Shown here in pieces: positions 59,437-64,000 of a DNA stretch of 64,000 nucleotides; position 1 is the stretch's first letter; each line of letters begins with the position of its first letter. Where the stretch lies: assembly GCA_964397855.1 (NCBI GenBank), contig CAYNKQ010000002.1:49983-113982 (forward strand). The letters run 5' to 3'. The notes beneath the pieces are model-generated. The model did no database searches. It worked only from the letters and a program-made list of their open reading frames with translations, and was not told where the DNA came from. This stretch comes from UBA7683 sp964397855 (lineage in GTDB: Bacteria; Patescibacteriota; Saccharimonadia; Saccharimonadales; UBA7683). A program made the translations under genes and the position numbers.

Positions 59437-61206
59437 ATGAAAAGATTCCTAAACTTTCTAAAGAAGCCTCGTGCAGCAGCGCTCTTTTTGACCGCTATTC
59501 TCGCGATTGCGCTTCCCGTTCAGTTACTTGCAGCCCCTGATGTCCGGATTGAAGGGTCACTGGGTGTAGCAAACCAAACTGCTGGTGATACAAAGTATTC
59601 AGAGAGTACTAACGCTAGCTTTGACCAAGTTGTGAAGTTCCAGGTGTACTACCACAACATGGAAAACGCAGCATCTGGTAAAGTTGCACAAAACGTAAAA
59701 GTTAAAGCAACTATTCCAAATAAAGCCGGTAAGTCACAGACCGTCAGCATGACTGTCGGTGGTGACAACACCAACCTAATCGCAGACAGTGTAAAGGTTA
59801 ACTTGAATCGTGATGACGCAAGCCTAAACTTTATTCCTGGTAGCGTACAGTGGCGCCACAACAAGGGCACCAACGAAGCACCTATATGGGTTACTGAAAA
59901 GGTTTCAGACGCACTTGTAACAAGTGGTCAAGGCCTTAACCTTGGTAACGAAAAACCATGCTACAACTTCGAAGCAACTGTTACCTTCCAAGCTCGTGTG
60001 ACCGTTCCTGCAGTTTCTATTGATAAAACTGTACGCGTAGCTGGCCAGACTAGCTGGGTAACAACAAACGAAGCTAAGCCAGATGACACTCTTGAGTATC
60101 AGATAGCTTACAAAAACACTGGTAACACTACCCAGAAGAATGTTGTTATTCGTGACAACCTTCCCCCAACACTCACCTACATTGCTGGCTCTACCTATCT
60201 TAAGAACGATAGTGGTACTAAAAATGTAGCGGACGGTGTTACAAAAGGTGGCCTAAACGTAGGTAACTACGCTCCAGGCGCTGCGGCATACGTAAAGTTC
60301 CAAGTTAAAGTACCTGCAAACGATAAGCTTGCGTGTGGTGTAACTGAATTTAGAAACGTAGCCGTGGCTAAACCAGAAAACATGGGCGAGTACTTCAACA
60401 CTGCGATTACGAAAGTAAACAAGGTTTGTCAGCCCGAAGAACCAAAGTTTAGTTGTGATGCACTTGATGCTGACAAGCTCAGCCTTAAGATTGGCGAAAC
60501 ATCTAACTTTACTGCTCGCGGTAGCGCAAGCAACGGTGCGACCATCACTGGTTACATCTTCAAAGTAAACGGTACAACTGTTCAAGACTCAGCAAGCAAC
60601 AAGTTTGCTTACAAAGCTGACAAAGAAGGTACGTTCGATGTTTCTGTTATTGTTAAAACCAATAAGGGTAACACCGCTGAAAACGCTAATTGTAAGAAAC
60701 AAGTTAAAGTTACGAAAGAGACTCCAAAGCCTGTGTACGAATGTACTGGCGTTGAAGCAAAAGCACTTGGTAGCAACAAATACCAGTTTAAGGTAAATGT
60801 TCGAACCGAAGGTGACGTGACTGTTAACAAGTTCATTTACAATTTTGGTGACGGCTCAACCGAGTTCAGTACAGATAAAAACGTTACTGAACACCAGTTT
60901 GCTAAACCAGGTGAATACAATGTTGCAGTACGTGTACTGTTCAACATTGGTAACGAGCAGAAAGATGCTCGTTGTACAGTTAAGGTAACGATTCCTACGA
61001 ATCCTTGCCCATACAACCCAAGTCTTCCTGCAGACTCTCCAGACTGCAAGAAAACTCCAGAAACCCCAGTTACTCCAGGCAACCCACCTGTAAATGTTAT
61101 CCCATCTACTGGTGCGGGTAGCGTTGTAACCGGACTCTTCGGTGCCAGTGCCTCAGCTTACGGCGTTTTCGCCCTAGTTGAAAAGCGACGTGCTCTAAAG
61201 AAATAA
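59437..61206 (+). CDS. DUF11/PKD surface protein with IPSTG sorting-type signal
   Basis: From the ATG at 59437 (AAAGGA seven bases upstream) the protein has 589 aa: a signal peptide (to about residue 33, VQLLAA), DUF11-like beta domains (SIDKTVRVAGQTSW, DTLEYQIAYKNTGNTTQKNV, VVIRDNLPPTLTYIAGST), two PKD-like domains (about 345-420; 430-520, YNFGDGSTEFS, FAKPGEYNVAVRVL), a Pro-rich linker, then IPSTG, a hydrophobic helix and EKRRALKK. It should be exported and anchored at the surface. Its ordinary codon use contrasts with the cassettes just upstream. It could serve in host attachment; this is inference. Confidence 0.85.
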   Translation: MKRFLNFLKKPRAAALFLTAILAIALPVQLLAAPDVRIEGSLGVANQTAGDTKYSESTNASFDQVVKFQVYYHNMENAASGKVAQNVKVKATIPNKAGKSQTVSMTVGGDNTNLIADSVKVNLNRDDASLNFIPGSVQWRHNKGTNEAPIWVTEKVSDALVTSGQGLNLGNEKPCYNFEATVTFQARVTVPAVSIDKTVRVAGQTSWVTTNEAKPDDTLEYQIAYKNTGNTTQKNVVIRDNLPPTLTYIAGSTYLKNDSGTKNVADGVTKGGLNVGNYAPGAAAYVKFQVKVPANDKLACGVTEFRNVAVAKPENMGEYFNTAITKVNKVCQPEEPKFSCDALDADKLSLKIGETSNFTARGSASNGATITGYIFKVNGTTVQDSASNKFAYKADKEGTFDVSVIVKTNKGNTAENANCKKQVKVTKETPKPVYECTGVEAKALGSNKYQFKVNVRTEGDVTVNKFIYNFGDGSTEFSTDKNVTEHQFAKPGEYNVAVRVLFNIGNEQKDARCTVKVTIPTNPCPYNPSLPADSPDCKKTPETPVTPGNPPVNVIPSTGAGSVVTGLFGASASAYGVFALVEKRRALKK

Positions 61207-61230
61207 CGAGTACTGACCGCTCTTCCAACA

Positions 61231-61263
61231 ATGCCCCACTTTTATGAGTGGGGCATTTTGGTT
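61231..61263 (+). terminator. Intrinsic terminator of the DUF11/PKD gene
   Basis: ATGCCCCACT (61231-61240) pairs with AGTGGGGCAT (61247-61256), followed by TTTTGGTTT. Confidence 0.85.
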
Positions 61264-61280
61264 TAAAAGAGGGTTACCTT

Positions 61281-61313
61281 CAGGCTTCATCCCTGATTCA
61301 AGGATGAAGCCTG
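61281..61313 (-). terminator. Hairpin at the end of argS
   Basis: CAGGCTTCATCC (61281-61292) and GGATGAAGCCTG (61302-61313) form a perfect 12-bp stem 24 bases past the argS stop. On the minus strand CTCTTTT follows at a short distance. Confidence 0.6.
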
Positions 61314-61336
61314 CCACGTCAGGAAACTCAATGAGA

Positions 61337-63013
61337 TTACATTTTTTCTGGAGCGTGAATACCCAAAATACCAAGACCATTTTTGAGAGTATTGGCATAC
61401 ATGGACACTAATTGTATTCGGATCGCCTCACGCGGATCATCGATAACACGATTGTGTTCATAAAACCGATTAAAGGCTTGGGCGAGTTCGTATAGGTAGG
61501 TGCATATATGATGTGGCATAAGCTCGGCAACTGCTTTTTCAACTACCTCACTATACTCACCTATCTTGCGTAGTAGGCTTCGTTCTTCGGGTGTAATCTC
61601 GGCCAACCCCAGTGCTTGCACTGTCGATTTATTCAAGATTGAGTGAGCCCGGGCGTATGCATACTGTAAATACGGGCCACTGTTACCTTGCAAGCTGACA
61701 GAATTATCAATATCAAATGCCACATCACCACCAAGCCGATACTTTGCAAACTCATATTTAATTGCACCCAATGTTACCTGGTGAATTAAGTCTTTGTTAC
61801 CAGCTGTGATCATCTCACTAACACGCGCCTCGACTATATCGACAACGTCTATAGCTCGTGCTACATTACCCAACCGTGAACTCATTTTTTTCCCGTCGCC
61901 AAAACGAACAGTACCATTAGTCAGGTGTGTCATTTTCTGAGCAATTCCTGGCTGAAATACGTCCATTGCCGCAAAAACTACGCGCATATATTCTGACTGG
62001 TCATTTCCAGTAATCAAAATACGGTGGTCAAAATTAAATTCTTCTTGCTCAGCCAATATTACTCCAACATCCTTAGTCTCATAGGTTGGTAAGCCTTTGC
62101 TGGTCACGAAGACACGAGTGTGCAAGTTCTTTGATTCGTCACCATGAAATACCACAGCTCCATCAGATTCCGAAAGGTTCCCTTTTTCCAACTGCTCTTT
62201 CACCATAGAAAGACCACGTTCAGTGGTCTCACTTTCTGGATAGTAGCGCATGGGATCAACCTCAATAAGCGCATAAAACGCTTCGAAATAATCGTAACTC
62301 CACTGGCGACATTCCCAGTACAACTTTGCTAGTTCTGATTCGTGATCACTGTTGCTGTGAATTTGGTACACCGCTTTATTGAGTGCTGTTATTTCGGTCT
62401 GAGCTGCCTCGTCTTCTTCATATGCAGTGGCCCCGGCAACATAACATTCGCTCAACCAGGCCGCGCGCACCAGTGGATCTTGAGTAACCTCGGCAATACT
62501 GGATAGATTCTCAGTAGCGACTTTGGCTTGGATCCCCCAAAGACACTTTGCGACATGTAGTCCAACATCGCCACCAAAACTAGTTCTGTTAACCGAGGCA
62601 CCAGCCGATTCTATTAATCGAGCAAGAATATCGCCAGCAATGGTGTTGTACAGATGGCCAGTGTGAAGCTCTTTAAAAGCGTTTGGACAGCTGTATTCCA
62701 CGACATAATTCATGTCTTTGAGAATCGGGGTGGGTACACTTTTGGCTAACTGAATAATAGCAACGTCGGTAAGTGTAATGTTTATAAAACCAGGACCAGC
62801 AATCTCTAGAGATTCAATAGATTCATCTTGAAGCTTCTCGACTATCTTTGCGGCAACCTCACGTGGATTTTGACCAACTTTTTTACTCAAGCGAAGTGCA
62901 ACGTTAGTTGCATAGTCACCAAATTGTTCATCAGTACGTGTTAGTTCGGCCTCAACTTGCTCACCAAATAACTCTTTGACTACGTCTTGTATATTTTTTA
63001 TTATTTCTTGCAT
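61337..63013 (-). CDS. argS: Arginyl-tRNA synthetase
   Basis: The 558-aa protein has the ArgRS N-terminal additional domain (QFGDYATNVALRLSKKVGQN), HTGHLYNTIAGD as the HIGH motif, KKMSSRLGN as KMSKS, and the DALR anticodon domain (YAYARAHSIL, LAQAFNRFYEHNRV). It charges tRNA-Arg. A TATAAT (63021-63026) lies seven bases before the ATG, so a leaderless transcript is likely. It overlaps nothing and follows the GNAT gene by eight bases. Confidence 0.95.
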   Translation of the reverse strand: MQEIIKNIQDVVKELFGEQVEAELTRTDEQFGDYATNVALRLSKKVGQNPREVAAKIVEKLQDESIESLEIAGPGFINITLTDVAIIQLAKSVPTPILKDMNYVVEYSCPNAFKELHTGHLYNTIAGDILARLIESAGASVNRTSFGGDVGLHVAKCLWGIQAKVATENLSSIAEVTQDPLVRAAWLSECYVAGATAYEEDEAAQTEITALNKAVYQIHSNSDHESELAKLYWECRQWSYDYFEAFYALIEVDPMRYYPESETTERGLSMVKEQLEKGNLSESDGAVVFHGDESKNLHTRVFVTSKGLPTYETKDVGVILAEQEEFNFDHRILITGNDQSEYMRVVFAAMDVFQPGIAQKMTHLTNGTVRFGDGKKMSSRLGNVARAIDVVDIVEARVSEMITAGNKDLIHQVTLGAIKYEFAKYRLGGDVAFDIDNSVSLQGNSGPYLQYAYARAHSILNKSTVQALGLAEITPEERSLLRKIGEYSEVVEKAVAELMPHHICTYLYELAQAFNRFYEHNRVIDDPREAIRIQLVSMYANTLKNGLGILGIHAPEKM

Positions 63014-63021
63014 ATCGACAA

Positions 63022-63597
63022 TTATACCACTGTCACATCAGTAACCGACGGGAGCGCAAGAATACTCTCACCATCACAGCAAGTTTGTATTGTTTTTGGA
63101 ATATCTGGAGTACAATTTTTTGAACAGCTGACACAAAGTGCAAAGGCAGCATCTGGAACATCCTCGGGCTCAGCTGGCACAAAGCCTGCAACCTCTAGTT
63201 TGTGTTGACTCTGCGTGTTTGCAAACACAATCAACTTGGCCACTTTTGCTGCCATGTGTTCTATTCTGGCGGAAATTAGCTCCGAATATATGCCACGACC
63301 CCTAAATTCTTTGCAGACAAATGCACCACCCATCTCAACAACGGGTACGGATTCGTTATGATAAACAGCGTTATAGGTACCCATAGCAACGCCGACTGCA
63401 CCAAGAGTGATCGCAACATAGATGGGCAGCCCTTCTGTTGGCACCAACTTATCTCCATTCGTCACCCATGGCAACATCTGGACTTCACCGCTATCGACAG
63501 CTTGTCTCTGCTGCGCGATCATCTCAGAAACATCGTGCAGATCTGGATTATATTCAACAACTTCGTATTCTGGAAGTTCATCAACATTTTCACACAT
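63022..63597 (-). CDS. GNAT-family N-acetyltransferase
   Basis: The 191-aa protein has the acetyl-CoA-binding motif CKEFRGRGIYSELI (about 106-119) after a beta-bulge strand VVEMGGAFV. The C-terminus carries a cysteine cluster (CVSCSKNC, then TCC), unusual for this fold and possibly metal-binding. AAGGG lies seven bases upstream of the ATG. The substrate is unknown. Confidence 0.75.
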   Translation of the reverse strand: MCENVDELPEYEVVEYNPDLHDVSEMIAQQRQAVDSGEVQMLPWVTNGDKLVPTEGLPIYVAITLGAVGVAMGTYNAVYHNESVPVVEMGGAFVCKEFRGRGIYSELISARIEHMAAKVAKLIVFANTQSQHKLEVAGFVPAEPEDVPDAAFALCVSCSKNCTPDIPKTIQTCCDGESILALPSVTDVTVV

Positions 63598-63610
63598 ATT
63601 TTTCCCTTAG

Positions 63611-63770
63611 AAATAAACAAAGCCCGTAGTTACAGGGCTCGCGTAGGCTTTATTAGTATCACGACAAATTCAAGCGCTGCCCTCTACATACGAGAGCGTC
63701 GACGGTTTGAATATGTAGTTAATACGTTCATACTGACGAAAATTATACTACTTTTTCAAAGAAATCACAA
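63611..63770 (-). promoter_or_regulatory. Promoter and hairpin in the leader of the GNAT gene
   Basis: On the minus strand TTGTGA-17-TATAAT (about 63742-63770) would start a transcript near 63735. AGCCC/GGGCT around 63621-63639, followed by TTTGTTTATTT, looks like an intrinsic terminator between this promoter and the GNAT start, so transcription could be attenuated. Confidence 0.45.
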
Positions 63771-63798
63771 GACACCACACAAATCAGCAACAACACCT

Positions 63799-63826
63799 TT
63801 TACATCTGTTAATAATCAGGTATAAT
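63799..63826 (+). promoter_or_regulatory. Promoter upstream of tRNA-Ser
   Basis: TTTACA (63799-63804), 16 bases, TATAAT (63821-63826). The transcript would include a 12-bp hairpin, CAATTTAAGAAA (63857-63868) with TTTCTTAAATTG (63883-63894), before the tRNA. Confidence 0.6.
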
Positions 63827-63969
63827 AAACCCCGCTACATTGATATGCAGCCAGCCCAATTTAAGAAACGAAGCAAAGCGACTTTCTTAAATTGAAAAGG
63901 AAGGAATGCGGTGAGTTGAAGTTTTTCAAACTTGTTTAAAAACGAAAACTCTTTAGCAACTTCTGACGC

Positions 63970-64000
63970 GGAGGGGTACCCAAGTGGCTTAAGGGGACGG
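63970..64000 (+). tRNA. tRNA-Ser, 5' part only (cut by window end)
   Basis: GGAGGGG is the acceptor strand, followed by T8, A9, a CCC D-stem, AAGTGGCTTAA loop and GGGG. This large D-loop with a 3- or 4-bp D-stem is typical of class II tRNAs, and the acceptor start GGAG fits serine. The anticodon lies outside the window, so the isoacceptor is unknown. Confidence 0.75.

Noticed and set aside
1..64000. CRISPR array, rRNA operon or transposase
   Set aside because: No regularly spaced direct repeats, no rRNA core sequences and no transposase or integrase frame were found.

Overview
This window looks like a chromosomal segment of a Patescibacteria/CPR bacterium, most likely Candidatus Saccharibacteria (TM7). 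The evidence is indirect. DNA is moderately AT-rich, UGA is used as a stop, and genes are short and close together. Information-processing genes dominate: ychF, tlyA, efp, rpsR, ssb, rpsF, ftsK, an RNase J, pnp, rpsO, truB, rpsT, holA, mutM, dut, polA, rpoD, dnaG, orn and argS. There are no complete biosynthetic pathways. Several proteins have lost metal-binding cysteines (DnaG zinc site, family-4-type UDG Fe-S site), and many genes appear to have leaderless promoters. The lineage assignment is an inference.

Layout. 1-3.5 kb: a translationally coupled surface-protein pair, an alpha/beta-hydrolase and a methyltransferase-like protein, all on the minus strand. 3.6-8.7 kb: ychF, a Crp/Fnr regulator, then the minus-strand cluster rpsF-ssb-rpsR-efp-tlyA. 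8.8-15.5 kb: membrane proteins, ftsK and a subtilisin-like protease with a PrcB-like partner. 15.6-21.5 kb: RNase J, uracil-DNA glycosylase, NUDIX, pnp and rpsO; rpsO is split by an N gap and a fold-back assembly artefact. 21.7-36.6 kb: ABC-F, mutarotase-like protein, truB, PIG-L deacetylase, degenerate DHH protein, rpsT with an Ala/Lys tail, holA, mutM and HAD. 36.6-50.9 kb: dut, a frameshifted membrane gene, polA, a P-type ATPase, rpoD-dnaG, mmcQ-orn and mscL. 51-61.2 kb: an accessory region of unknown membrane and coiled-coil proteins. Two strikingly GC-rich islands (about 53.1-53.9 and 57.2-59.3 kb) interrupt it, each behind an AT-rich promoter and a long structured leader. It ends with a DUF11/PKD surface protein with an IPSTG sorting signal. 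61.3-64 kb: argS, a GNAT protein and the first part of a tRNA-Ser.

Dispersed through the window are short palindromic elements with TAGATCC...GGATGAC-type ends. Some lie between genes, two lie in frame inside ychF and truB, and one supplies a stop codon. A ~170-bp intergenic repeat is also present in two near-identical copies plus a diverged third. The most unusual material is the 52.8-59.4 kb region (GC-rich cassettes, structured leaders and a possible ~430-nt RNA) and a 100-nt near-perfect hairpin upstream of dnaG.
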